In this document: one piece after another, positions 27,140 through 35,986 of the stretch
Layout: each line of letters begins with the position of its first letter
Numbering within the stretch: the first letter of the stretch is position 1
NCBI GenBank assembly: GCA_007694935.1
Contig: REES01000139.1
Coordinates: 22,593-86,592 of the forward strand
Direction of reading: 5' to 3'
Source of the DNA: Rhodospirillales bacterium
Lineage (GTDB): Bacteria > Pseudomonadota > Alphaproteobacteria > Rhodospirillales > Defluviicoccaceae
Length of the DNA stretch: 64,000 nucleotides
Program-made: the position numbers and the translations under genes
Notes under the pieces: generated by a model
What the model was told of the DNA's origin: nothing
Database searches by the model: none
The model's input: only the letters and a program-made list of their open reading frames with translations

Positions 27140-28499
27140 CGTGTCGAACCGCCTGCTCCGCGTCTGCGTCATCGTGGTTGTCGCATTGGCCGCCACCCTG
27201 GTGCCTCCGTCGGCCTCGGCTCAGCGCGTCCAGATAATCCGGGATACCGAGATCGAACGCACCATTCTCGCCTATTCGACCCCGGTGTTCCGCGCTGCCG
27301 GCCTCGACCCCACCGCGGTGGAGATCTATCTGGTCAGGGACAACAGCATCAACGCTTTCGTTGCCGGCGGCCAGCGAATGTTCCTCAACACCGGCCTGCT
27401 GATGCAGAGCGAGTCGCCGAATCAGCTCATCGGCGTGATTGCCCATGAAGTCGGCCACATCGAGGGCGGCCACCTCGCCCGCATGCACGACGCCATGCGC
27501 AATGCCACCGTCGAGGCCATTATCGGCCTCGTGGCCGGAATTGCCGCCGGCATCGCCACGGGACGGGCGGATGTCGGCAGTGCCATCGCGCGGACCGGTG
27601 AGGAAGCTGCGCTTCGAACCTTCCTCCGCTACACCCGCACCCAGGAAGGGGCGGCCGACAGCGCCGCCATGCGATTGCTCGATGCCACCGGGCAGTCATC
27701 GCGCGGCCTTCTGCAGTTTCTGGAGAAGATGGAGGATCAGGAATTGCTGGCGGTCGGTCGCCAGGATCCCTATCTCCGCACCCACCCGATAACCCGGGAG
27801 CGCATCGAAGCGCTCAAAGCGCATCTCGCGCGATCCCGCCATGCCGATGCCCCGTCGCCCGCGGGCTTTGACGAGATGCATGGCCGGATGGTGGCCAAGC
27901 TGGTCGGCTTTCTGCAACCGCCCGACCTCGTGCTGCGCCGGTACCCGGAAACCGACACCAGCATCGAGGCACGCTATGCCCGGACGGTGGCTTGGCACCG
28001 GCGGGCAGACCTGCAGCGAGCGCTCGCGGAGGTGGATGCGCTGCTGCGGCTGGAACCGCAAAACGCCTACTTCCATGAACTCAAGGGCCAGATATTGTTC
28101 GAGCACGGCCGGCCGGAGCAGGCGCTCGGGCCCTACCAGGCCGCGGTGACCCTGATCCCCGACGCGCCCCTGCTCCGGGTCGAACTGGCGCGGGTGCAGA
28201 TCGCCCTGGACCGGCCGGACCTGCTGGAGGACGCGGTGCGCAACCTCGAGGCCGGCCTGTTGCGGGATCGCAGCAATGCCTTTGCCTGGCGCCAGCTCGC
28301 GATCGCCCACGGACGGCTCGGCAACATGGGCGACAGCGCCCTCGCCCAGGCGGAAGAAGCGCTTCTCACCGGCCGCGCCGACGCCGCCGCCTTCCATGCC
28401 GGGAAGGCGCAGCAACTGCTACCCCGGGGCTCCCGCGGCTGGCTGCAGGCCCAGGATGTGGAGCGGGCCGCGGAGCAGCAGCAGCGCCGGCGCAACTGA
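27132..28499 (+). CDS. M48-family metalloprotease with TPR repeats (BepA-like)
   Basis: About 455 residues from ATG 27132 (a TTG five codons upstream at 27117 is also open). A signal peptide (VCVIVVVALAATLVPPSASA) is followed by an M48 peptidase domain with the zinc motif HEVGH (His105-Glu106-His109) and the downstream third-ligand region QEGAADSAAMRLL. The C-terminal half is TPR-rich (LAEVDALLRLEPQNAYFHELKGQILFEHG). BepA/YfgC proteins act in the periplasm, degrading or helping assemble outer-membrane proteins such as LptD. It is encoded divergently from the GGT-like gene with overlapping 5' ends. Confidence 0.92.
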   Translation: MPTVSNRLLRVCVIVVVALAATLVPPSASAQRVQIIRDTEIERTILAYSTPVFRAAGLDPTAVEIYLVRDNSINAFVAGGQRMFLNTGLLMQSESPNQLIGVIAHEVGHIEGGHLARMHDAMRNATVEAIIGLVAGIAAGIATGRADVGSAIARTGEEAALRTFLRYTRTQEGAADSAAMRLLDATGQSSRGLLQFLEKMEDQELLAVGRQDPYLRTHPITRERIEALKAHLARSRHADAPSPAGFDEMHGRMVAKLVGFLQPPDLVLRRYPETDTSIEARYARTVAWHRRADLQRALAEVDALLRLEPQNAYFHELKGQILFEHGRPEQALGPYQAAVTLIPDAPLLRVELARVQIALDRPDLLEDAVRNLEAGLLRDRSNAFAWRQLAIAHGRLGNMGDSALAQAEEALLTGRADAAAFHAGKAQQLLPRGSRGWLQAQDVERAAEQQQRRRN

Positions 28500-28707
28500 T
28501 GCCGGCACACCGGAAGCCGACGGCCGCGACCCCCGACCGCCATGACATTCACGTGATCAGCATGCGCGCAGGTGAAGCCGGGCATTGCGTCGTGAGAGCG
28601 CGGACGCCACTGTAGCGCCAGTCGGTAGCGTCAGTCGCCGCGACGGCGGACGGAACCCGTCGCAGCCGGTGACATGGCGACCGAAACCGAGCATGGAGAT
28701 AGCGAGC

Positions 28708-29490
28708 ATGGCGGCTGATCGGGTTCAGCGATTCGCCCAAGCAGCGATGATGGCGGGCGCGGTGATCGCAGGGAGCGGCCTGGCGATGGCGCCCGGTCCG
28801 GTCCACGCCGGGGACAGGGCGCTGAGCCCGGTCCAGGAGGAAGCGGTGCGCACGCTGGTGCGCGAGTTTATTCTGCAGAACCCCGAGGTCATGCTGGAAT
28901 CCTTGCGGGCCCATCAGGCCCGGGCGGAGGCGGAAGGTCGGGAACAGGCCCAAGCCGCGGTCGCGGACGCGCGCGACCGGCTGGAGAACAACCCCATGTC
29001 GCCGGTTGCCGGCAATCCGGATGGCGACGTCACCGTGGTGGAATTCTTCGATTACAATTGCGGCTTCTGCCGGCGGGTGGTGCCGGATATCCAGGCTCAC
29101 TTGGCGGCCGACGGCAACGTGCGCTACGTCTTCAAGGAGTTTCCCATTCTCGGGCAGGAGTCAGTGGACGCGGCGCGGGCGGCCCTCGCGGTCTTCATTC
29201 TTGATCCTGAGGCATATCTTCCCTTCCACATGGCGCTGATGCAATCGCGCGGCACCATCGGCCGGACCAAGGCCCTTGAGGTGGCGGCGGAGATGGGGAT
29301 CGATCCGGTGCAGCTCGAAGATGCCATGGCCGATCCCAGGATTGACGCTGCCCTTCGCAGCAACCTGGAACTCGCCCGGCAAATCGACATCCGCGGCACC
29401 CCGGCGTTCGTCATCGGGGACGAGGTGGTGCCGGGTGCGGTCGGCTTGGATACACTTGAGGAACTGGTGGCGACCGCCCGCGGGTCCTGA
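28708..29490 (+). CDS. DsbA-family thiol-disulfide oxidoreductase
   Basis: About 260 residues from ATG 28708, which has GGAG 10 nt upstream; a Met five codons earlier (28693) is possible. An export signal (FAQAAMMAGAVIAGSGLAMAPGPVHA) precedes a helical N-terminal segment (SPVQEEAVRTLVREFILQNPEVMLESL) of the ScsC/DsbA-like type. The thioredoxin fold has redox centre CGFC (about 118-121, in FFDYNCGFCRR) and cis-proline RGTPAFVIG. It likely acts as a periplasmic thiol oxidase or isomerase, the N-terminal helix possibly mediating oligomerisation. No dsbB/dsbD is adjacent. Confidence 0.92.
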   Translation: MAADRVQRFAQAAMMAGAVIAGSGLAMAPGPVHAGDRALSPVQEEAVRTLVREFILQNPEVMLESLRAHQARAEAEGREQAQAAVADARDRLENNPMSPVAGNPDGDVTVVEFFDYNCGFCRRVVPDIQAHLAADGNVRYVFKEFPILGQESVDAARAALAVFILDPEAYLPFHMALMQSRGTIGRTKALEVAAEMGIDPVQLEDAMADPRIDAALRSNLELARQIDIRGTPAFVIGDEVVPGAVGLDTLEELVATARGS

Positions 29491-29646
29491 CACCCGGACA
29501 CGAGCGGCCGGCCCCGGCGGGAAGCGCCAGCAGCGCCGACGCGACATCGAGCTGTCACGACATCAACCGTCCGGGCTGCTTCCGCGCACGATGACAAACG
29601 TGTAGGATGCCGATTCTACGGTCGGCGCAGCCTTGGGTTGCGGCAC

Positions 29647-30084
29647 ATGACAGCGCGCATGCGCGACAAGCTCTGGCTCGATTTCAGCGCCTGGTGTCGC
29701 CGCCGCCGCCTCCAGGCGCTGCCGGCACACCCCTGGACGGTGGCCGCCTATGCCCGCTGGTGCGAGGCCCGACTTCACTACGGCGGCATCCTTCGGGCTG
29801 TCCGGGCCATCGCCAGGGCGCATGTGCTGGCCGGTCATCGGACGCCCGACCGCGACCCCACCGTGACCCGGACGCTTCGCCTGATCGAGGAACGGGATGG
29901 AACCCGCGCCGGCCGGTCGGCCCTGTTCCGGGACCACGACTTCGCCCCTCGGGACGCGCACAAGCGGGACATGGCCAAGACGTCCCACCGCGGCGGACCC
30001 GCGTCGGCTCCGAAGACCGCAAAGCGACGGACCCGCGTCGGCGCGACGTCACCGCCCCTGGTTCGCCACCGGCCCCGCCCATAA
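29647..30084 (+). CDS. Orphan integrase-N-terminal (SAM-like) domain protein
   Basis: About 145 residues from ATG 29647; starts at 29638 (TTG) or 29659 (ATG) are possible. The N-terminal ~90 residues (LWLDFSAWCRRRRLQALPAHPWTVAAYARWCEA... ending TVTRTLRLIEER) resemble the core-binding SAM-like domain of tyrosine recombinases. The catalytic domain (R-HxxR-Y) is absent and the rest is a basic, low-complexity tail. It may be a DNA-binding relic or a domesticated small protein; I assign no function. It stands alone, about 150 bp after the DsbA-like gene and 200 bp before the MaoC gene. Confidence 0.62.
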   Translation: MTARMRDKLWLDFSAWCRRRRLQALPAHPWTVAAYARWCEARLHYGGILRAVRAIARAHVLAGHRTPDRDPTVTRTLRLIEERDGTRAGRSALFRDHDFAPRDAHKRDMAKTSHRGGPASAPKTAKRRTRVGATSPPLVRHRPRP

Positions 30085-30286
30085 TGACCCGGAACTTCGG
30101 CCGCGTGCATCGTTGGTCCGCCTGCGGACGGTTTTCGCCGCGCGACGTTGCGCAGCCGGCCATTGTTCCCGAGGTGTGGACCGGCTAGTGTTGGGCCTTG
30201 GCTGTTGCACTGCACATCAACCGCGCGCCGCGGTGGCCGATGCGGTCTATCGACCAAGGCGCGCCCGGACCCAGGGGGAAGACGCC

Positions 30287-30715
30287 ATGGAGGACCTGCA
30301 CGGCTATTATGTCGAGGATCTGAGCGAGGGGATGAGTGCTTCCTTCGGCAAGACGGTCACCGATGCCGATATCGTGCTGTTCGCCGGGATTTCAGGCGAC
30401 ACCAATCCGGTTCACCTCAACGACGATTTCGCCAAGAAAACCATGTTCAAGGGCCGGATCGCCCACGGGATCTTCGGCGCGTCGTTGATCTCCGCCGTGC
30501 TCGGCACCAAGCTGCCGGGTCCTGGCTGCATCTACGTCAACCAGACCCTCAGGTTCAAGGCACCGGTCCGGGCCGGGGAGACCTTGATCGCCTCGGTCAC
30601 GGTGAAGAGCATCAACGCGGCCAAGAAGCTCGTCACGTTGGATACCGTGTGCACGGTGGACGACAAGACAGTGATCGAAGGTGAAGCCGTGTTGATGGTG
30701 CCATCCAAGGGGTGA
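30287..30715 (+). CDS. MaoC-family (R)-specific enoyl-CoA hydratase-like protein
   Basis: About 142 residues from ATG 30287, preceded by AGGGGGAAGA. It has a single hot-dog MaoC domain with the hydratase-2 signature: Asp and His catalytic residues in FAGISGDTNPVHLNDDFA, followed by GRIAHGIFGASLIS and PGPGCIYVNQTLRFKAPV. PhaJ proteins of this type hydrate trans-2-enoyl-CoA to (R)-3-hydroxyacyl-CoA and feed PHA synthesis. A class I phaC lies 9 kb downstream, so a link is possible but not through an operon. A bacterial type II fatty-acid role is the alternative. Confidence 0.88.
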   Translation: MEDLHGYYVEDLSEGMSASFGKTVTDADIVLFAGISGDTNPVHLNDDFAKKTMFKGRIAHGIFGASLISAVLGTKLPGPGCIYVNQTLRFKAPVRAGETLIASVTVKSINAAKKLVTLDTVCTVDDKTVIEGEAVLMVPSKG

Positions 30716-30716
30716 C

Positions 30717-30812
30717 GCGGTTCCCGCTTTCTGCGGGGGCCGGGCGAGGCCCGGCCATCACGCCGGAAGCGGGAATGTTCGCACGTGCGGCAAGGCATCG
30801 CGGTTCCCGCTT
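30717..30812. repeat. Paired GCGGTTCCCGCTT repeats with hairpins
   Basis: The 130-bp gap between the MaoC gene and ribF carries two copies of GCGGTTCCCGCTT, at 30717-30729 and 30800-30812. Each is followed by a C/G-rich complement (CTGCGGGGGC; GACCCGCGGGGGC) that can fold back. Between them GGCCGGGC (30738-30745) and GCCCGGCC (30749-30756) form a perfect 8-bp stem with loop GAG. The arrangement looks like a REP-type intergenic repeat that may also end maoC transcription. Confidence 0.55.
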
Positions 30813-30845
30813 GACCCGCGGGGGCGGTGCTGACACCTATCGGCC

Positions 30846-31817
30846 ATGCGCCTGTTCCGCCACTACGACAACCTGCCGCCCGACGCCCGGTCCGGCGCGG
30901 TCGCCATCGGCAATTTCGACGGTGTCCACCTGGGTCATCAGGCGGTCATTGGCGAGGCCGGTCGGATCGCCCGCTCCACCGGGGTGCCGTGGTCGGTGCT
31001 GACGCTGGAGCCGCATCCGCGCTCCGTCTTCCACCCTGATGCGCCGCCGTTCCGTCTCACCACCTTCCACGCCAAGGCACGCCTGATCGAGGCCATGGGC
31101 GTCGACGTGATGGTGGTTGTGCCGTTCAATGCCGAGTTCGCGACCCTGGCGGCGGTCCGTTTCGTCGAGGAGATCCTGGTTCACGGGCTGGCTGCGCGCG
31201 CCGTGATCTCGGGCCATGACTTTCACTTCGGCCGCGGCCGCGAGGGACATCCCGACCTCCTTCTGGAACTCGGCAAGACCTTCGATTTCGACTACACCTG
31301 CGTCCACGAGGTGAAGAGCCCCGACGGCGAACCGTACTCATCCACGCGTATCCGCGATGCGTTGCGACAGGGTGACCTGGACCGGGCCAATCGCCTGCTC
31401 GGCCGCCCGTTCGAGATCGAGGGGCGCATCGTCCAGGGCGAACGCCGCGGGCGCACCATCGGCTACCCCACCGCAAACATCGCCCTCGGCGACTACATCC
31501 GGCCCGCGTTCGGGGTCTATGCCGTGGGGGTCGCCATCGAGGACGGACCATGGCGAAACGGCATCGCCAACATCGGCGTGCGGCCCAGTTTCGGCGGCAC
31601 CGAACCATTGCTGGAGGCACACCTGTTCGATACGGACGACGACCTTTACGGCCGCCATGCGCGGGTGCGTCTCTGCCACTATCTGCGGGCGGAAAAGAGG
31701 TTTGACGGGCTTGACGGTTTGAAGGCACAAATCGCCGTCGATTCCGCCCGGGCGCGGCTCCTGCTTGCCGACCTGACCGATGCGCCGCGGGACAGCAGCC
31801 AAGTTTCCGGAACATGA
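30846..31817 (+). CDS. ribF: Bifunctional riboflavin kinase / FAD synthetase
   Basis: This 323-residue enzyme makes FMN then FAD. The N-terminal FAD synthetase (nucleotidyltransferase) domain has [16 protein letters not shown] and the [14 protein letters not shown] and SSTRIRDAL motifs. The C-terminal riboflavin kinase domain has [11 protein letters not shown], the GVYAVGV strand and the [10 protein letters not shown] motif, and ends with helices ([19 protein letters not shown]). The stop overlaps the start of ileS by ATGA, the standard ribF-ileS-lspA order. Confidence 0.96.
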   Translation: MRLFRHYDNLPPDARSGAVAIGNFDGVHLGHQAVIGEAGRIARSTGVPWSVLTLEPHPRSVFHPDAPPFRLTTFHAKARLIEAMGVDVMVVVPFNAEFATLAAVRFVEEILVHGLAARAVISGHDFHFGRGREGHPDLLLELGKTFDFDYTCVHEVKSPDGEPYSSTRIRDALRQGDLDRANRLLGRPFEIEGRIVQGERRGRTIGYPTANIALGDYIRPAFGVYAVGVAIEDGPWRNGIANIGVRPSFGGTEPLLEAHLFDTDDDLYGRHARVRLCHYLRAEKRFDGLDGLKAQIAVDSARARLLLADLTDAPRDSSQVSGT

Positions 31818-34660
31818 TCATGGACTACAAGGCGACCCTGTTCCTGCCGGAGACGCCGTTCCCCATGAAGGCCGGCCTGCCGGAGCGGGAACCGCAACTG
31901 CTCGCCCGCTGGGAGGGGCTGAACCTGTACCGCCGTCTGCGGGAAGCCTCCCGGGACCGGGAGCCGTTCGTGCTGCACGACGGTCCGCCCTATGCCAACG
32001 GTCACCTGCACATCGGCACCGCCCTCAACAAAATCCTCAAGGATGTGATCAACCGGTCCCAGCAGATGCTGGGGAAGGATGCCAACTACGTGCCCGGCTG
32101 GGACTGCCACGGGCTGCCGATCGAATGGAAGATCGAAGAACGCTACCGCGCCGCCGGCCAGGACAAGGACCAAGTGCCGATCGTCCGGTTCCGGCGGGAG
32201 TGCCGGGACTTCGCCGCGGAGTGGATTGACATCCAGCGTGAGGAGTTCAAGCGGCTCGGCGTGGTCGGCGACTGGGAACACCCCTACTCCACCATGAGCT
32301 TTGACGCCGAAGCGCAGATCGTGCGGGAGATCGGCAAGTTCCTGATGAACGGCGGCCTGTACAAGGGGGCGAAGCCGGTGCTGTGGTCGGTGGTCGAGCG
32401 GACCGCCCTGGCGGAGGCGGAGGTGGAGTATCACGACCACACCTCCACCAGCATCGACGTGCGCTTCGAGGTGGCCTCGGCATCGCTGCCGGCGCTGGCC
32501 GGTGCGGCGGTGGTGATCTGGACGACCACGCCGTGGACCATTCCCGGCAACCGCGCCGTGGCCTACGGCGAGGATGTCGATTACGCCGTGATCGAGGTGG
32601 TGGAGTCCGCGAGCGGCAGCGCCTGCAAGGCCGGCGATCGGCTGGTGGTGGCGGAATCCCTGGTGGCCGATTTCGTGGCCCGAGCCGGGGTGGTCGGCCA
32701 CCGCGTGATCGCACGCTGCAAGGGTCGAGACCTTGCCGGCAGTGTGTCACGCCATCCGCTTCACGGCCAGGGCTTCGAGTTCCCGGTGCCGCTGCTGCCG
32801 GCGGAGTTCGTCGACGTGGAGACCGGCACCGGCTTCGTCCACATCGCCCCCGGCCACGGCGCCGACGACTGGGAGCTCGGCATGCGTCATGGCGTGCCGG
32901 TGCCCGAGACAGTGGGCCCGGACGGCCGCTTCTTCGATCATGTGCCGTTGTTCGCCGGCCGGCGGGTCCTGACCGACGACGGCAAGGCCGGGGATGCGGA
33001 TGCCGCGGTCATCCAGGCGCTCACCGGCTCGGGGGCGTTGCTGGCCTCGGCGCGGCTGGTGCACAGCTACCCCCATTCCTGGCGGTCCAAGGCACCCCTG
33101 ATCTTTCGCAACACGCCGCAATGGTTCATCAGCATGACCACCGGCGGCTTGCGGCAGCTTGCGCTGGCCGCCATCGATGCCACCCGGTTCGTGCCGCCGT
33201 CGGGCCAGCGCCGGCTTCGCGGGATGATCGAGACCCGGCCCGACTGGTGCGTCTCCCGCCAGCGGGCCTGGGGAGTGCCGATCACCGTATTCGTCAAACG
33301 CGCCACCGGGGAGCCGCTGCGCGATCAGAAGGTGTTGGACCGGATCGCCGACGCGGTTGCCGCCGAAGGGGCCGATGCGTGGTTCTCGTCGCCGCCGGAA
33401 CGCTTCCTTGCCCCGGAGTACGATCCCGCGGACTTCGAGGCGGTGACCGACATCCTGGACGTCTGGTTCGATTCCGGTGCCACCCACAGCTTCGTGCTGG
33501 AGCAGCGCCCGGACCTCAGGTGGCCGGCCTCACTGTACCTGGAGGGCACCGACCAGCATCGCGGCTGGTTCCATTCGTCGCTGCTTGAATCCTGCGGCAC
33601 CCGGGGACGCGCGCCCTACGAGGCGGTGCTGACCCACGGGTTCGTCCTGGCCGAAGACGGGCAGAAGATGTCCAAGTCCCTCGGCAACGTGGTGGCGCCG
33701 CAGCAGGTGGTGGACCGGCTCGGTGCCGATGTCCTCAGGCTCTGGGTGGTGGGTTCGGACTACTCCGAGGACCTGCGGATCGGCAAGGACATCCTGAAGC
33801 AGCATGCCGACGTCTACCGTCGGCTGCGCAACACGCTGCGGTTCCTGCTCGGCAACCTGGCCGGTTTCGATCCGAGCGAACGGGTCCCGGCCACTGAGAT
33901 GCCGGAACTGGAACGCTGGGTGCTGCACCGGTTGTGGATGCTGGACCGGGACCTGCGCGCGGCCTGCGACGGCTTCGAGTTCCACCGCTTCTTTGCCGAG
34001 CTCCACAGCTTCTGCGCGGTCGATCTTTCCGCGTTCTACTTCGATGTCCGCAAGGACAGCCTGTATTGCGATCCCCGTGGCGCCCCGACGCGACGGGCGG
34101 CACGCACCGTGCTTGACCTGCTGTTCGATCACCTGACCGCCTGGCTGGCACCGTTCCTCTGCTTCACCGCGGAGGAGGCGTGGCTCGCCCGAAATCCCGG
34201 TGCCGACGAAAGCGTACACCTTCGGCTGTTCCCGGACGTGCCGGAGTCCTGGCGGGATGATGCGCTGGCGGAGCATTGGGATACCGTGCGCACCTTGCGT
34301 CGGGTGGTCACCGGTGCGTTGGAGGTGGAACGGGCGGCCAAGCGCATCGGCTCCAGCCTGCAGGCGAGTCCGTTGATCTACCTCCCGGTCGATTCGCCGT
34401 TCCGCCAGGCGACCGCCGGCGTTGACCTGGCCGAACTGTTCATCACCTCCGGGGCAGCCTTCACCGATGCGCCTGCACCGCCGGATGCCTTCAGCCTGCC
34501 CGATGTCCCGGGCGTCGCGGTTGAGGTGGCACCGGCACCGGGCAGCAAGTGCCAGCGCTGCTGGAAGGTGCTGGAAGAGGTGGGCCGGAGGCGCGATCAT
34601 CCGGATATCTGCCAGCGCTGTGCCGATGCGGTGGAACGCCATCTCGCGGCGGCCGAGTAA
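31814..34660 (+). CDS. ileS: Isoleucine--tRNA ligase
   Basis: This 948-residue class I synthetase charges tRNA-Ile. The HIGH motif reads [10 protein letters not shown] in [22 protein letters not shown] is in [14 protein letters not shown]. The CP1 editing domain carries [14 protein letters not shown] and the C-terminal zinc ribbon has CQRCWKV and CQRCADAV. All parts are present at the usual length. It could start at 31814 or at the second Met 31820 ([21 protein letters not shown]). Confidence 0.98.
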   Translation: MIMDYKATLFLPETPFPMKAGLPEREPQLLARWEGLNLYRRLREASRDREPFVLHDGPPYANGHLHIGTALNKILKDVINRSQQMLGKDANYVPGWDCHGLPIEWKIEERYRAAGQDKDQVPIVRFRRECRDFAAEWIDIQREEFKRLGVVGDWEHPYSTMSFDAEAQIVREIGKFLMNGGLYKGAKPVLWSVVERTALAEAEVEYHDHTSTSIDVRFEVASASLPALAGAAVVIWTTTPWTIPGNRAVAYGEDVDYAVIEVVESASGSACKAGDRLVVAESLVADFVARAGVVGHRVIARCKGRDLAGSVSRHPLHGQGFEFPVPLLPAEFVDVETGTGFVHIAPGHGADDWELGMRHGVPVPETVGPDGRFFDHVPLFAGRRVLTDDGKAGDADAAVIQALTGSGALLASARLVHSYPHSWRSKAPLIFRNTPQWFISMTTGGLRQLALAAIDATRFVPPSGQRRLRGMIETRPDWCVSRQRAWGVPITVFVKRATGEPLRDQKVLDRIADAVAAEGADAWFSSPPERFLAPEYDPADFEAVTDILDVWFDSGATHSFVLEQRPDLRWPASLYLEGTDQHRGWFHSSLLESCGTRGRAPYEAVLTHGFVLAEDGQKMSKSLGNVVAPQQVVDRLGADVLRLWVVGSDYSEDLRIGKDILKQHADVYRRLRNTLRFLLGNLAGFDPSERVPATEMPELERWVLHRLWMLDRDLRAACDGFEFHRFFAELHSFCAVDLSAFYFDVRKDSLYCDPRGAPTRRAARTVLDLLFDHLTAWLAPFLCFTAEEAWLARNPGADESVHLRLFPDVPESWRDDALAEHWDTVRTLRRVVTGALEVERAAKRIGSSLQASPLIYLPVDSPFRQATAGVDLAELFITSGAAFTDAPAPPDAFSLPDVPGVAVEVAPAPGSKCQRCWKVLEEVGRRRDHPDICQRCADAVERHLAAAE

Positions 34661-34661
34661 G

Positions 34662-35156
34662 GTGCCGCGCATCCCGCGTCCGGCCCGGGCCTTCCGGCCG
34701 GGGCTCGCCGTTGCCGCCGTCATCATCGCCCTCGACCAACTGTCGAAATGGTGGATTGTCCATCGGGTGATGGACCCGCCCCGGGTGATCGAGGTGACGC
34801 CGTTCTTCAACCTGGTGATGACCTGGAATCCCGGCGTCAGCTTCGGACTGTTCCGGGAGGCGGGCGCAGCCGCCGCCTGGCTGCTGCCGACAATCGCCGC
34901 CGTAGTGGTGGCGGCTCTGCTGGTGTGGCTTTACCGGATCGAGCGGTTGTTTCTGGGCATGGCCCTCGCCTTCATCATCGGCGGCGCGGTCGGCAACGTC
35001 ATTGACCGGATCCTTTATGGCGCCGTCGCCGATTTTCTCGATTTCCATGTGATGGGATTCCACTGGCCGGCATTCAATCTTGCCGATACCATGATCACCA
35101 TCGGCGCGGTGATGGTGGTGGCGGATGCCTTGCTGGCGCCGGGCCACAAACGTTAG
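34662..35156 (+). CDS. lspA: Lipoprotein signal peptidase (signal peptidase II)
   Basis: About 164 residues from GTG 34662, two bases after the ileS stop; an in-frame ATG at 34629 inside ileS is the alternative. LspA is a four-helix inner-membrane aspartyl protease that removes lipoprotein signal peptides. Family motifs are DQLSKWWIV, the FNLVMTWNPGVSFGLF loop, and the two catalytic Asp segments GNVIDRILYGAVADFLDF and FNLADTMITIG. The next gene encodes a predicted lipoprotein substrate. Confidence 0.95.
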   Translation: MPRIPRPARAFRPGLAVAAVIIALDQLSKWWIVHRVMDPPRVIEVTPFFNLVMTWNPGVSFGLFREAGAAAAWLLPTIAAVVVAALLVWLYRIERLFLGMALAFIIGGAVGNVIDRILYGAVADFLDFHVMGFHWPAFNLADTMITIGAVMVVADALLAPGHKR

Positions 35157-35189
35157 GATCAGTGGCGTCAGGATTAGGGGCGTCAGGAT
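35156..35189 (+). repeat. Short tandem GGCGTCAGGAT repeats after lspA
   Basis: GGATCAGTGGCGTCAGGAT (35156-35174) is followed by GGGGCGTCAGGAT (35177-35189), a 15-bp tandem repetition. A third related copy, GGATCAGGGGCGCCAGGAA, lies at 35831-35849 on the other side of the next gene. The element brackets the DUF3035 lipoprotein gene. Its role is unknown. Confidence 0.6.
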
Positions 35190-35233
35190 ACGGGATAGAC
35201 GGCCTCTGCATGGTCAGGAGAAGGAGCGGAGTT

Positions 35234-35815
35234 GTGTACAGGCTGATCCGGACCGTTTCGCTCTGCGCCGGCGCGGCCTTGATGGTCGCCGGCTGCGGGG
35301 GGAGTGCCAAGGAGGCCCTGGGCCTTGGCAAGCGCGCACCCGACGAGTTTGCGATCTACACCCGCGCACCGTTGACTCTGCCACCGGATTACGGCCTGCG
35401 GCCGCCGGCGCCGGGAACGCAGGCCAGCGCGGTGATGCCGCGTGATGAAGCCCGATCTGCCGTGTTCGGCCAAGGTCTCGCCTCGGCGTCGTACGGTCCG
35501 GGCATCGGCAACCCGGGGCCGAATGTGTCCAGTGGCACGTTTGCGATCCTGGACCGGAGCGGCGCCGTCGGAGTCGATCCGACCATCCGCAGCCTGGTCA
35601 ACCAGGAAACCACCATCCTGGCGGAGAAGGATCGCACCTTCACCGAACGGCTGATGTTCTGGACCACGCCCACCGAGTACGGCACCTTGGTCGACCCGGT
35701 GGAGGAGGCCCGGCGCATCCACGAGAACCAGGCGCTCGGCCGCGGCGTCACCGCCGGCACCACCCCCACCATCGAACGCCGGCGCCGGTCCATGCTGGAA
35801 GGCATCTTCAACTGA
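35234..35815 (+). CDS. DUF3035 lipoprotein
   Basis: About 193 residues from GTG 35234, chosen because AAGGAG lies 7 nt upstream and the chain then begins with a lipoprotein signal (LIRTVSLCAGAALMVAGC, Cys about 21). The mature part has the DUF3035 pattern (APDEFAIYTRAPLTLPPDYGLRPP) and a C-terminal region ending RRRRSMLEGIF. This family is largely alphaproteobacterial and typically encoded near lspA and M16 protease genes. It is probably an outer-membrane-associated lipoprotein; its function is not known to me. Confidence 0.88.
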   Translation: MYRLIRTVSLCAGAALMVAGCGGSAKEALGLGKRAPDEFAIYTRAPLTLPPDYGLRPPAPGTQASAVMPRDEARSAVFGQGLASASYGPGIGNPGPNVSSGTFAILDRSGAVGVDPTIRSLVNQETTILAEKDRTFTERLMFWTTPTEYGTLVDPVEEARRIHENQALGRGVTAGTTPTIERRRRSMLEGIFN

Positions 35816-35820
35816 TCCGG

Positions 35821-35849
35821 TGATCCTGTGGGATCAGGGGCGCCAGGAA
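35821..35849 (+). repeat. Hairpin and third copy of the GGCGYCAGGA repeat
   Basis: TGATCC (35821-35826) and GGATCA (35831-35836) form a 6-bp hairpin with loop TGTG just after the DUF3035 stop. The right arm starts a copy of the repeat found at 35156-35189 (GGATCAGGGGCGCCAGGAA). The hairpin has no T-run and is a weak terminator candidate at best. Confidence 0.45.
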
Positions 35850-35986
35850 CGTTGGGCCAAGTGCGCCGACCTGCCCGTGCCCGACGTTGATCGGCAACCG
35901 GTTGACGCCCAAGTCAGGGTGTGTTGCCGCGCGTGAGCGCGCAACTGCCCGTTTCGGGCCGTCGGCTTTTTCGTGGAGTGTTTGCC

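Noticed and set aside
28549..29100. A 183-codon minus-strand frame opposite the DsbA-like gene
   Set aside because: No recognisable domain, and the plus-strand gene has CGFC, cis-Pro and a signal peptide.
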